Of a stretch of DNA of 60,012 nt, positions 45,601 through 56,277 are shown piece after piece. The notes under the pieces are model-generated. The model saw nothing but the letters and a program-made list of their open reading frames with translations. It was not told where the DNA came from and did not search any database. The DNA comes from Chromera velia (taxonomy: Eukaryota > Sar > Chromeraceae). The translations under genes were made by a program, and so were the position numbers. Every line of letters starts with the position of its first letter. Position 1 is the stretch's first letter. Location: positions 10,001 to 70,012 of the forward strand of contig JAHBMJ010005604.1 of the NCBI GenBank assembly GCA_018398765.1, read 5' to 3'.

Positions 45601-48279
45601 ACATTCACCTGATTCAATTTGTTTCAGTCGGGATGTTGGGGGGGGAACGTGCCTGCCTGTACCCACGGGCAGGCTGTGTCTTCCTTCGTCAAGAGACTGC
45701 CCCATCACCCCTGTTGACTTAACCAAGACAGGTTGCATTGTCCAAAAAGAGTCGTGGAAACTTTCGTGGGGCCCTGACAGGGGTGTTGGGGTGAATGGTT
45801 CAAGCAGCTCCGAAACCCCTGAAGCCGTATCAGAAGGTGACAATAGGTCAGGCTGCACTGTCAGAGTGTCTCTGTCAGTAGTCAGACAACCAGAAGTTGA
45901 GGAGAAGAGCGGGAGACCAGAGGGTTCTCAGGAGACGGAAAGGGGGGTATCTCAAGAGTCTTCAGGGGGGACAGCGGAGGGAAAGGTGCCCTCAATAGAG
46001 GAAGAAGAACGGTTGAGAGAGAGCGCACCTGAAGCTTCCCCCGACGGTTCCCCGTCGTCTTTTTTTGAGACTCAAAACCCGCTGTTGCTTTCAGAGAAGG
46101 AAGGGGAAAGACACAGAAAAGAGAGTAAAGGCCCCTTCGGATTCTGTCTTGACGAATCCGTTGAGGACTCCCCCCTTGTTCTGTCGGGAACTGATAGCGA
46201 GACAGAAAAAGAGATGGACATAGACATGCCCATGATGCTCGAAAGAGAAAGGGGCACTGCCGCCGTACATGATCTTGACTCTGCTTCTTCTTCCTCCGCT
46301 GTTTGTCGGGTGAAGGTTCCCCAAGAGCCTTCTGCCGTCTCTCTTCGCAAAGTAAGTTGCAACGAGGTCGTCGCAGCAGCAGTGCCGAGCCGGTCTGGGA
46401 GTGCTGCGAGAGAGAGAGACTGTCTTCTCTCTCCAGTGCTACCTAGCTTCGAAGGAGAAGGGGGGCGGGAAGCAGCAGCTGGTTTGGAGGGAGCAAATTT
46501 AGTTATCCCAGATTCAGATGATATCGTCCTGTCTTTATCCTCTTCCTCTTCATCATCTGCCCCCGCCTCCCTTCCCGCGTCTCCCCAACGAGACACCCCC
46601 ACCTGCAGAGTTTCTGGCGGTGAAAACACACCAGCACACGCGATTGTACAGCCACGCGCGCATTACACCCTGCCGCCTCCTCCGATTGCCCTCCGCAGTC
46701 CGCACACCGCTCGGACGCTGACGTCAAATTCGAATGCTGTAGAAGAAAAGACCCTGACTGGTCTCTCGTCAGGGGGAAAAAATTCAAAGAGTCGGAAGGA
46801 TGAAGTTGAAAAGAAAGGTGGGAAAGGGGAAGGAAAAAGGAAGGTCCCATGTTTGGACGAGAACGTGGTAGACATCTCTGGAGAGGGGGTGGAGGAAAGG
46901 AGGAAAGACTCTTGGCGCCAAAGCACAGCAGAGGCGAGGTTGAACAAAGACGGCGATCCCGTTGCCCCGTCTGCTTCTAATCCTGTCGACTCGATATGCC
47001 CCGGCCTCTCCTCTCCTTGGCATTCTGGAGTTGCGACTGCTTCTTCTGTGCTCTCGAGAGTATCCGCAGGGAGGTCGAGGGAGGATCCTGACAGCGGCCT
47101 CCAGGCACTGTCCAGGTTGACTGGACTCACCATCACGCCGTTAGGACTGTGCGTGTCTCGGTCTGCATCCACGCCGTGTTTCTTTCGGCAGCGGCCGTGC
47201 AGTCGTCCTGGGTGTCTGCGGGTGGAGAAACGCCCACGGCACTTCTCAACCTGCTCTCAGTCAGTCAGTCAGTCAGTCATTCAGTGGGATGGTGTGCATT
47301 TTGCTTTTGTGTGGAGTGGTGTGCATAGAGACAGAGACACAAATATTGAAATCGTGTTTGCGAGGCAAAAATGCCCTGTCGAAAAAGTTTAACGGAAAGG
47401 AAGCCCCTCCGGTGCGCTCTCGGTCTGAGAGGTATGAGAAATTCTCTACATGACCATTGCACACAAAGTAGGCAGTCCGTAGACGAATCTCTCTCTTCTA
47501 TTTCTCACTTCCCCAAACGACCTGTATACACGTGTTCCTCCTCTTGCTGCAATGCCCTTCTTGCCTTCCTTCCCAGCTCCCTTTCTCAATATTCTTCCCC
47601 GTGATTCTGCTCTCTCTGTGTGTGTCCACGTATCTGTCTTACGCCCCTTGTGTGTGTGTGTGTGCGTGTGTTTGCGTGTTTCATGCTGACGTGCACCTCA
47701 CTGCTGTGCTGTTTTCTTGGCGCTCTCTGACCTTCCTGATGGTGCAGGTGCAAAATGACGGTTTACTGGTCAGTCAGTCACTCTCCCTCCCTTCCATCTT
47801 TTCCCCCATCTATCCCCGTGTCTGCATGCGATTTTGTGCCCTTCCCACCTCTGTCATCTCTCTTGTGTCGTCTCTCCATCCGGATGGCCGGGCGGTTTAG
47901 AAATCAAATTTGCCTGCCTGTTCAATTTTTTGATGGTGGCCTCTGTCACGAGAACTTCTTCTTTGAACCGGTGCAGTGCAGCACGTTTGCGACGTCGCTC
48001 TATTGTTCTTCTTTCGCAAGCTGGCTGTGACGGTAGACCTTTCTACCACGGTTGCCTGGCTGGATCTTCTTTTTTTGTTTGTTTCGTTAAGCTTCTCGCA
48101 TTTCGAATGAAAATATCGATAAACACAGACATTGCTGTCCCTTAGTAGTTTTTTTTTTTTAAATCGTCTTTTGGTTTTGATTAAATGTATGCAGCTCTGA
48201 GGAATGCCAGAGAATCCACTGGAAGCACCACCAGAAAGCCTGCAGAGTCGCAAAGGACCCCCCGGCATTTTTTCTCTAA
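39655..48279 (+). CDS. Large MYND zinc-finger protein, five exons with a 21-base micro-exon
   Basis: Inferred exons: 39655-42897, 43560-44105, about 44345 (or 44389) to 47259, 47748-47768 and 48195-48279; roughly 2,270 residues. The end is a full MYND finger assembled across three exons: CSRPGC, FSTCSQCKMTVYC, then SEECQRIHWKHHQKAC, with all eight zinc ligands. MYND domains bind proline-rich partners and are common in chromatin and signalling proteins. The rest is low-complexity: Ser, Pro, Glu/Lys stretches. Two acidic hydrophobic motifs (VIELSDDDS near 44520 and LVIPDSDDIVLSL near 46500) look like SUMO-interaction motifs, which is inference. The N-terminus (YVDRLSRDLGPLC, ARFLEAGGVLHIF) may be helical-repeat sequence. 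The ATG at 39655 is the first in frame; the long first exon may hide introns. Function unassigned. Confidence 0.75.
43159..43330 (+). repeat. 43-base minisatellite, four copies, in an intron of the MYND gene
   Basis: Unit begins TTCAGCCTCCTTCTTTG and ends CTGGTTGTCCA. Four head-to-tail copies differ by only a few bases, so expansion is recent. Confidence 0.9.
44255..44275. other. 21-N gap in a C homopolymer, in a MYND gene intron
   Basis: The gap is flanked by runs of 14 and 8 C. It falls inside the inferred intron 44106 to about 44344. Confidence 0.8.
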
Positions 48280-48440
48280 TTCAATACTGGAGTCATTCCA
48301 TCGAATTCAAAATTGATCTCTTGGATTTCAGACAAGTTTCTGGATCGAAAAGTGAATTACAATTGGTACATAGGTGCTAACCCTTGAGCAATGAACACTC
48401 TTAGATCCATCTGGTAAGTCAATTCAAAAGGGTTTTTTAC

Positions 48441-48674
48441 TAGGCGTCGGCTAAAGAAAAAAAAAAAAAAGATCCCCTCAAACCCTTTACTTTTTTTTCT
48501 TTTTTTTTTTTTTCCAGTTAAACAACTGTTGTTCAAGTGTTACACAAGTGTTGTTCATGTGTTTCACAACTGTTGTTAGGTGTGGTTAAGAGTAAAAAAG
48601 TAAAAAAAAAAAAAAATCTCCCTTGATCATGATCACTTGTTTTTTTTCTTTTTTTTTTCTTTAGCCGACGCCTA
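48441..48674. repeat. 234-base MITE-like element with terminal inverted repeats
   Basis: The left end TAGGCGTCGGCTAAAG followed by poly-A is matched in inverted orientation by poly-T then CTTTAGCCGACGCCTA at the right end. The centre carries short repeats of ACAACTGTTGTT and GTGTTGTTCA. GTTTTTTA occurs at both flanks, a possible target duplication offset by a base. No coding capacity. Confidence 0.75.
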
Positions 48675-49527
48675 AGTTTTTTAATGCTTCCGTGGCTCTA
48701 CTTTAAGCAACCTAAAGTTTACAATACATATATAATTTTTCCATAATTCTTTTTCTTACCTAATCCCTAAAAATAGTTTATGCAAGAGTAAAAACAACTA
48801 AAAATTGATAATTAACGATATCAACATAGATTCATATGGATACAAATGTAATTAAGCCGATCTTCGGCCTAGCCTTCGGCAATGGACAGCGGAAAAAACC
48901 TTGAACATCAATGCTATGCTATGTTATGGTATGTAAAATTAAGTGAATTTATAATTATGAATTTAGATGACTTTAGGCTTTTCTAATTTCCAGTCTAATC
49001 TAGAGTCTAATTTATGTTACACGGTTAATTCACGCTTTATTAGCGCTTTTAATCCCAAAATTACCCGAAATATCCTATAACCAGTTCGTGTATGAATACT
49101 TGTAAGTCTAGTTGTAAATCTATAAATTAGACTATAACGACTCTATATTATTAGCTAGGTATGGACCGTATAGCGAGGTTTGTTACCGTTTGTGGTAGAC
49201 TCAGACTTTAGTTTGGTTATGTACGTGGTCTAGTAGGCAGTATAAAAGTCTGTCAGTGGGAACGACCGTCGTTGTTCCTCCTTTTCTAGCTCTTTTTGGT
49301 GTCTTGCTATCAATTTGCTCTTACACACTGATACAAGAGAAACGTGACAGCTGATTCATATGGCTAAAACACATGCAATAACGCACGCGTTTACTTCAAT
49401 CATGGCCCCGGAATGACACATACACGGGCCAGCTTAATCACAATCTAGATCATAATCGATATGCAAAGGCGGGGCGCTCGCTGACGTTTGAAGTTTAAAT
49501 TTAAGCCTTGAACCACGACCGGCATAC
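48675..49527. other. AT-rich intergenic DNA, no gene seen
   Basis: Low GC with stops in all frames; only short palindromic words such as GCCGATCTTCGGC near 48855. I see no gene. Confidence 0.6.
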
Positions 49528-49959
49528 TGTAGTAACTTCCCGCTGCTTTGGAGGTAGTGGTAGGATAGACGGAGAGCTAGACCAGAGGTGCAGCCTAGAC
49601 AGAGGGACGGATCTATAGGCTTTACCGACTCTAGCTCAGTCTGAAGATCTCTGTCAGCTAAAGGATTGGATATGGGAGGATCCTTAGCCATTCATAGAGT
49701 CGAGAGCTTGGACTTTGAACTAGCGATGCTAAGACAAGACAGACTCAAGACAGGCCAAACGGAATAAACGATCTCAGCATCGGAGACGGCTAAGCGCAAA
49801 CTCTTTAAAGCCCGGTCCCTGCGCGAACGTAAAGACAAGCTTTCCGGGGCCAGACAGACAGAATACGACGGTGGGCGATCGAAACAAACTTAAGGCGGCA
49901 TGCATGCGAGAAGGACTAAACGGCGGCGGCGGAACGGCGCCGGGAGGTAGGATACCACA
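49528..49959. repeat. 432-base dispersed repeat, copy 1
   Basis: Aligns without indels to 53688-54119. About 39 differences by eye (roughly 91% identity), all but about three being transitions. Both copies keep partial open frames on the minus strand (MAKDPPI, CGILPPGAVPPP), but stops fall inside them, so I do not call a gene. Confidence 0.85.
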
Positions 49960-52900
49960 CATCCCCCCCTCTTACCGGCAAGGAAATCGCGCCCTCGTGA
50001 TAACTCATGCAAACACGCTCGAGCATGCGCAGAAAAGAAAAAGAGGCGAGCGTGCACGATCAACCAGACACGATGCAAACACATGTAACCAACAGAACGG
50101 CTTCAAGCATGTAGTCAAAGGAATCAAATCTTGAGCATGCTCACAGTATGACAGAGGTATTATAAGAAAGCATGGACGCAGAATTGCTTCTCATACGGTC
50201 TTTGATACAGTCATTTACAGTCAACTAACTCCCAAAAGTCAGACACGGCAAGTAGATAAGCAGAACTTCAAAAAGTTTCTTTCTATTGACGGAAGTTAAT
50301 CAGACGGGTGCAAACACAAACGGATTTGTAATGAACCCTTTCTTTTCTTTCATTTTTCTGCACTGGAGGTACTCTACTGGGCGGTGCTATCACCACTGCC
50401 TCGCCGGCAACGCCAACCCGCCACTGGCAGGTCTTTCACAGAAAAGCCCATTTTAGGGACGTTGACTTGCTTGGGTCTGCCGAAGCATAGCATCTCTACC
50501 TGATGGCAGAGTCCGTCATCTAACAGCTGCAAGCTTCCCAATACAAGGTCTTATGCCCCTCCAGCTTTCCATTAGCCTTTTTAACCTTTCATACCCCCCC
50601 GAAAGAAAGAACGAGAAGGAAATGTTAGATAGAAAGAGCGACAGAGAGTAGAACACAATCAGACGCATATTCCTGCACAGTGAGTCACATGTATGCATGT
50701 ATCCTCCTGCTGCGATGTATATGCTTGCAAACTGAGTCGTTTGCTTCATTTTTTTCTTCATTTTTCTCTCTTTTTCAGACCGTCTTGCTGGAAGAAAACG
50801 GACAACAGGCAGAATTGTACGTTTGCAATAGATCTTCTTCCAGCTTTCTTTTCTGAATGCAAGAAGACGGGCAGACCGAGGGACAAACAAATGTGAAGAG
50901 ACGGAGAAACTAGAGGGCGGCAGCAGAAAGCTTCATACACATATATTTTTATCTCTTTCCTTCGCTTTCTTCTCTCTTACATCCTTCCCGACGATTATAT
51001 GCGCGTCTCTTCGCTTGCTTTTACCAACACTGTGAATCGACCCAACACAACGGATACAGGTGGGGCAAGCAACCAAATGTACTGGAAATACGTGAGAGAG
51101 AGATATAGCACACCTTGCACTCAGACGTGAGGGGAGAGACGGACAGAAAATGATAGAGGCAGGAGGAAAAGGCAAATCAAGACAACAGACATCAACGAAC
51201 GAACGGCATCCGGTCAGACCTATCGGAAGGAGACGCTTGGCGGTACACCGTCTGGCTTAACGCAGATGCTTGCACAAAGACGCCGGTAGCTCCACCAAGG
51301 CTCCCATCAACTCCTGTACTGCGAGGGGGAGAAGTGATACCCAAAGAACCTAGAGGGCCTCCCGAGCACCGACATCGCCCTGCAGGGAGAAGAGGCAGAA
51401 GGGACAAAGACATATCCATGGCTATCACGTTGCGTCTTTTCTTTTCTCATTAAAACAGACATTTCTCTTTCTCAAGATTTGTTCTCTCTTTGCCCTTCCT
51501 CTATTCATTTTCTCTTTGCCTCTTCCAGTCTCTTTTTCTCAAAGGAGGAACCTAGGTAGAACATAAAACCTTTCAAAGCAGCAAAGAGAAACGAGAAGGA
51601 GAGAGCGAATAAAGGCCTAGAATGAAGGCGCTCCCTCGTACGCTCGTGCTCTCAGCCACACGAGGGGTCTGATTCACAAGCCATGCGCAAAGCAAAGCCA
51701 AGATAAGCCAAGAGAGAAGAGAGGTCACTCTAAGACACGCTGTACGCACTCCTGAATGTTTGGTAAAGCCTCTTTGAAAAGTGAAATTTATGGTTTTTAA
51801 AAGGGGTTTTAGCATGTTTTTGGGAGGTTTTGGCCCCTTATAACAAGCGTTCTTGCCCAGAAATGAATTTTTGGCAGCTGATAACCAAAAAGTGAACCAA
51901 TGGTTCATGAGTGTGTGCAGTGCGCTCTAAGACTTCCAAAAGGAGTTCCAGAAGTTCCGAATGTGTGGCACATGCGGCGTTCGACTAGTTGTTCTTGCAG
52001 TCCTCTTTTTTGACGCCCAGCTTTGCAATAAGCTCAATCCCTCCCCTAAGTTCAATGCAGGGGCGCAAGGCCCTGGGCGGTCGAAGGCAGTCGCAGGCAC
52101 ATGCAGGCATAAGCGCATGGTGGCGGCATCAGGCAGTCCTCTGCCCGTCTCGCATGTTGGCGACGTAGGGGTAGACAATCGACTTCCGGTGCTTCTCTCG
52201 ACAAAGGGAGTTGGTGGTCTTGGCAAACATAAACAGACATCACGCGTATCAGTGGCTATATAGAGGGATCGAGGGAGGGAAGGGAAAATCAGGCACTGCA
52301 CACTGCTCTACTACGCACTCATATGCATACGCTTACATACCATTGGCCACCATGATCGACGCTATCGGCTACCAAGTCGGAACAGGCGCATTCACTCACA
52401 AACATCTCATAAACATACATTTCCTTTTGCCGGGTAAGACCAGAGGACCGCTTGCAGGCATTCACCTTCCGCACGGCTCGTGATCTTCTCTTGGTAGGGA
52501 CCGCCTGCAGGCATTCACCTTTCGCAAAGCTCGTCACCCCCCTCAGGGCCCCCTGTCACTCTCAACTTGACAGCGGGCATTCACCTTCCGCATGCCAACC
52601 CCTTCCTTACTCCCCTTTCCTTTATGACTCTTGACTGAGTGGCTCGGCCAAGTGGGCTCACTGCATTGCAGGTCAATGCCCTAGCAGAAGGACCTTTCCC
52701 CAGGCAGACACACCGGTACCACACCGTACTACACCGCCGACCCCAATCCCCTTTCTCTCGTTTTATCTATCCTCATCTCATGCATGTTTTTTTCTCATGT
52801 ATATGCATTTTTATGCCCGGCTTCACTTCTCATATTAGCTCCCATCGGCTCCCATAGCCCACCGGTCCTCCACCATGTGGTACGCCACCCCCCTGCTATA

Positions 52901-53687
52901 GTCTCTCCCCTCCCCTACATCTAGGCATCCATCACACAACACTCTCTCACATTGGCAGGCATCCATCATCACAGAACACAGTGCACTATCTTCCTACTCA
53001 CACACAGTCATGAGCCTCACTCGTACTATTGATCTCAAAACAAATCAGATTGGCGTCTTCCTGCTGCCCGATCTACCAAAGCCACTGGATGACCAGTCTA
53101 ACGAGCGAAGGCAGACGGTTGGTGTTTGCAAGCCGCACAGGCTATAGCTGTACAGGCTGGTCAGACCCGGGCAGACAAGCAAGTAACCAGAGTAAGGTAA
53201 GTGAAGGGGATCAGTCTTTTCTTGCAGTGAAGACGAAGGACAAAACAACTGGTCGACACATACAGAAACAAAGAAACCAACTGCCTGTTTCTCTCCAGTC
53301 TGCTTGTGGGTGGTAAGGCCGATCGTCTCCAAGCTTCTGTCCAGCCTTCGTAAGAAAGAGATCTCTTCCTGTCTCCAGTCTCTTCCGACTCTACAACAAT
53401 TTCCGTCTCCCGTCTCCAGCTTCTTCCTCAGGAACCGAGAAAGAAAAGTTCTCACCAGACCAGGAGAGTAAGAGAGGAGAGCTTCGGCCAGCTAACATGG
53501 GACGCAAAGGGTCTCTGACACCCTCTTTCACAGTCTCTTGACTATACCCGCAGCGGTTTGAAAAAGAGACGGATCGACGCAGACTGTCTTTTTGAAAGAA
53601 GCTAGAAGAAACAAGACGACAATTAAATCATATTAAATCCAGAACAGAGGGAAGTAGTCACATCTCCAAGTCGTTGGTCTCACCACA
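49960..53687. other. Intergenic region with no confident gene
   Basis: Moderate GC, many short frames on both strands without recognisable domains. One stretch (51220-51379, minus) has exon-like boundaries and is listed separately. Three imperfect direct repeats of GCAGGCATTCACCTTCCGCA occur at 52454, 52507 and 52573. Confidence 0.4.
51220..51379 (-). CDS. Candidate orphan internal exon (hypothetical)
   Basis: On the minus strand a 160-base open block (RCRCSGGPLGSLGITSPPRS, then a Gly/Ser-rich stretch to SPSDR) is bordered by CCCTGCAG and GTCTGA, the acceptor and donor style of the recognised genes here. No neighbouring exons could be joined to it. It may belong to an unrecognised gene or be chance. 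Confidence 0.25.
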
Positions 53688-54119
53688 TGTAGCAACTTCC
53701 CGCTGCTTTGGAGGTAGCGGCAGGATAGACAGAGAGCTAGACCAGAGGCGCGGTCTGGACAGAGGGACAGATCTATAGGCTCTACCGACTCTAACTCAGT
53801 CTGAAGATCTCTGTCAGCTAAAGGATTGAATATAGGAGGATCCTTAGCCATTCGTAGAGTCGAGAGCTTGGACTTTGAACTAGCGATGCTAAGACAGGAC
53901 AGACTTACGACAGGCCAAACGGAATGAACAATCTCAGCATCGGAGACGGCTAAGCGCAAACTCTTTCAAGCCCGGTCCCTGCGCGAACGCAAAAACAAAC
54001 TTTCCAGGGTAAGACAGACAGAATGCGACGGCAGGCAATCGAAACAAACTTAAGGCGGCGTGCATGCGAGAAGGACCGAACAGCGGCGGCGGAACAGCAC
54101 CGGGAGGTAGAATACCACA
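53688..54119. repeat. 432-base dispersed repeat, copy 2
   Basis: Partner of 49528-49959, same orientation. Its right end abuts the foldback element at 54121, whereas copy 1 continues into unrelated sequence. Confidence 0.85.
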
Positions 54120-54326
54120 ATACTCACATTCTATGATTCGACAGTACGGTAAAGGGGTTCGGAACCCATATGGTATCGGGTAATAAGGTTCCTCTTTATT
54201 ACTTAACACTAACTTTTAAGGCTAAAAGTTTGGGCTTCTAAGGCTTTTCTCGACAGTCTTTCAATAAGATGTAACCTTAAAAATATAGGTTAACAACCCT
54301 AAAAAGGTATGCTTTTAGCCTGGTGC

Positions 54327-54494
54327 AAGCCTGCCTAGCGTTACCATAAGCCTGCTTAGCGTTACCACAAGCTTACCTAAGGTTAGATTAAGCTTGTTTA
54401 AGGTTGGATTAAGCTTAGTTAGGGTTAGATTAAGCTTAGTCGGGGTTAGATTAAGCTTGGTTAGGGTTAGAATAAGCTTGGTTAAGGCTAGAGT
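54327..54494 (+). repeat. Left 21-base tandem array of the foldback element (8 units)
   Basis: Each unit starts AAGCTT or AAGCCT and most contain the telomere-like word TTAGGGTTAG. Outer units have diverged (AGCGTTACC), inner units are nearly identical. Confidence 0.85.
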
Positions 54495-54723
54495 TAGGAT
54501 ATCGTCGTGTCATTAACTCCGATGAAAGTAAGTTTTATTAGACCAATATAGACCAATATTAAATTTGCTTAGGGTCAGCCTATAAGTTTTACGTCTGTAT
54601 GATGAACATCATTTTAAGTCAATTACTGTCGAACATCGTCATACTCTACCACATCAGACAAAAATACTTCTAACTCTTCAACTAACTAACTGAGATTCAA
54701 CTAAAGCCAACAAATAGCTAACA

Positions 54724-54912
54724 AAGCTTAATATAACCCTAACCACGCTTACTGTAACCCTAACCAAGCTTAATCTAACCCTAACTAAGCTGAATCTAAC
54801 CCTAACTAAGCTTTATCTAACCCTAAACAAGCTTAATCTAACCCTAGGCAAGCTTGTGGTAACGCTAGGCAGGCTTACGGTAACGCTAGTCAGGCTTGCA
54901 GTACCGCAAGGC
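54724..54912 (-). repeat. Right 21-base tandem array of the foldback element (9 units)
   Basis: Plus strand shows CTAACCCTAAC and AAGCTTAAT, the reverse complement of the left array. Outer units again carry GTAACGCTAGGC variants, mirroring the left arm. Confidence 0.85.
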
Positions 54913-55223
54913 AGACTCTAGGGCAGACTCAGGCTACCGCAAGACAGACTTTCAAGACGTGCAAACATACAAGCTCTGCTAGCTCTGGCGACAGATAGAC
55001 ATAGCGGGAAGGCCCTAGGGTGGAACATATCAATCAATCAATCAATCAATCAAAAAGCTTGCATTGGGTTATATACCTAGTAATTTCAACGCTAAAAGGA
55101 AGTGCAAGTCTGACAGGACATGCCTTGTAACCTTCAAGTCATGACGTTAAGTCTAAGTGTTCAACCAGTTTTTGTAGGGTTCCGAACCCCTTTACCGTAC
55201 TGTCGAATCATAGAGTGTGAGTA

Positions 55224-56277
55224 CACTTCACACTTTAAGTCTTTGAATCAACAAACTGCGAACCAGGAAAAAAAATCATACATTTCAATTATCTAAGTTG
55301 CATCATGCAGTCAGAAATGAGAAAAAAGAAAATTGAAATTCAATCAGATTGATTGTCTTCAATCAAGAGGTCTACACGCAAAATCCTCTGCAATGTTTAA
55401 CCGCACGAGGACCAGACGATTGCAGATTCCAACCATCTGCATGCATATGCACTTCTTCCAAACACGAAGCATGTCTACTAGCATGTGTACTGAGAGAAGG
55501 TGTCAGAAAGGGGGGAAAGGCTTTTCTTAAACGGCTTCCGTTACCTTTGCTGCCTGAGGCTCCCATCTCTCACCCATGCACCTTACAAACAACCTTATTT
55601 TCTTCTTTCTGCGCACACACATCCAGCCCAAAAAATCTGTGTGGTTTTCATTCCACAAACGTCGTCTACCCCTGCCCTGGCCTCTCTACCCCTTTCTCGT
55701 GTCTGAAGTGTCTTTGCCTTCCTCAATCTCTATCGCACCCGGCCTGACTCCCTTGGACCCACGTCGACCTCTTCAAATTCAATTTGGCGTTTCCCCGTCA
55801 GATCGGTCCGATCTGTCATCTCCCACCTCAGTCCCTGTCTGCTTGAATTCCTGTCTGCCACTGGCAGGAAAACAAGCTGAAAACAAAGCAGACAGACAGC
55901 CAAGCAGGTGCGCAATTCGATGCTCTCTCTCCCTTCACCCCCTCCAGTTCACCCGCGGCAGGCCCCTCTCCCACCTCCCCGTGGCCTGGTCTTCGGTTTG
56001 CCTCGAGTGGCTGTTCTGAATTATGGAGGCACTAGCAGCATATGCAAAGAGGAAATCGGACCGAAGTTGAGGCCCCGAGGCCCCAGGCCACAGACTCCAT
56101 CCAGGCACGTGCACGGGGGAAGACTGTGAGCCAGCAGCATTCAGTCTGTCGACAGTGTCATAGTCTCCTGCTGTTTCCCATCCCCAGAAAGCAGATGAAC
56201 TCTGTAAGCCCCTCCCACGGGCATGATAGGCCGTCTGTTGGGCGGACCGGATACCAGCAAGCATGCCTTGTACATAT
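55224..56277. other. Region downstream of the RING gene, no confident gene
   Basis: Short frames on both strands. A minus-strand stretch (about 56120-55935) is open and could hold a 3' exon of the RING gene, but no domain or clear phase-matched junction supports it. Confidence 0.4.

Larger units (their letters stand above)
54121..55223. mobile_element. 1.1-kb foldback element with inverted 21-base arrays
   Basis: Terminal inverted repeats of about 45 bases: left CTCACATTCTATGATTCGAC... ending in GGGGTTCGGAACCC at 54169; right is the reverse complement from about 55177. A TA dinucleotide flanks each end, as in Tc1/mariner-type insertions. Inside are two arrays of 21-base units in opposite orientation: eight units at 54327-54494 (AAGCTTAGTTAGGGTTAGAT + T) and nine at 54724-54912. 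A unique AT-rich centre lies between. It codes for nothing visible, so it would be non-autonomous. Confidence 0.8.

Noticed and set aside
49434-49962. Proline-rich ORFs conserved between the two 432-base repeats
   Set aside because: Frames are short, interrupted at different points, and the substitutions are transitions regardless of codon position.
54327-54912. CRISPR-like regular repeats
   Set aside because: Units are contiguous 21-base tandem repeats without spacers, in inverted arms of a foldback element, in eukaryotic DNA.
54327-54912. Interstitial telomere
   Set aside because: The unit is 21 bases with TTAGGG only once; true telomere tracts would repeat every 6 or 7 bases.
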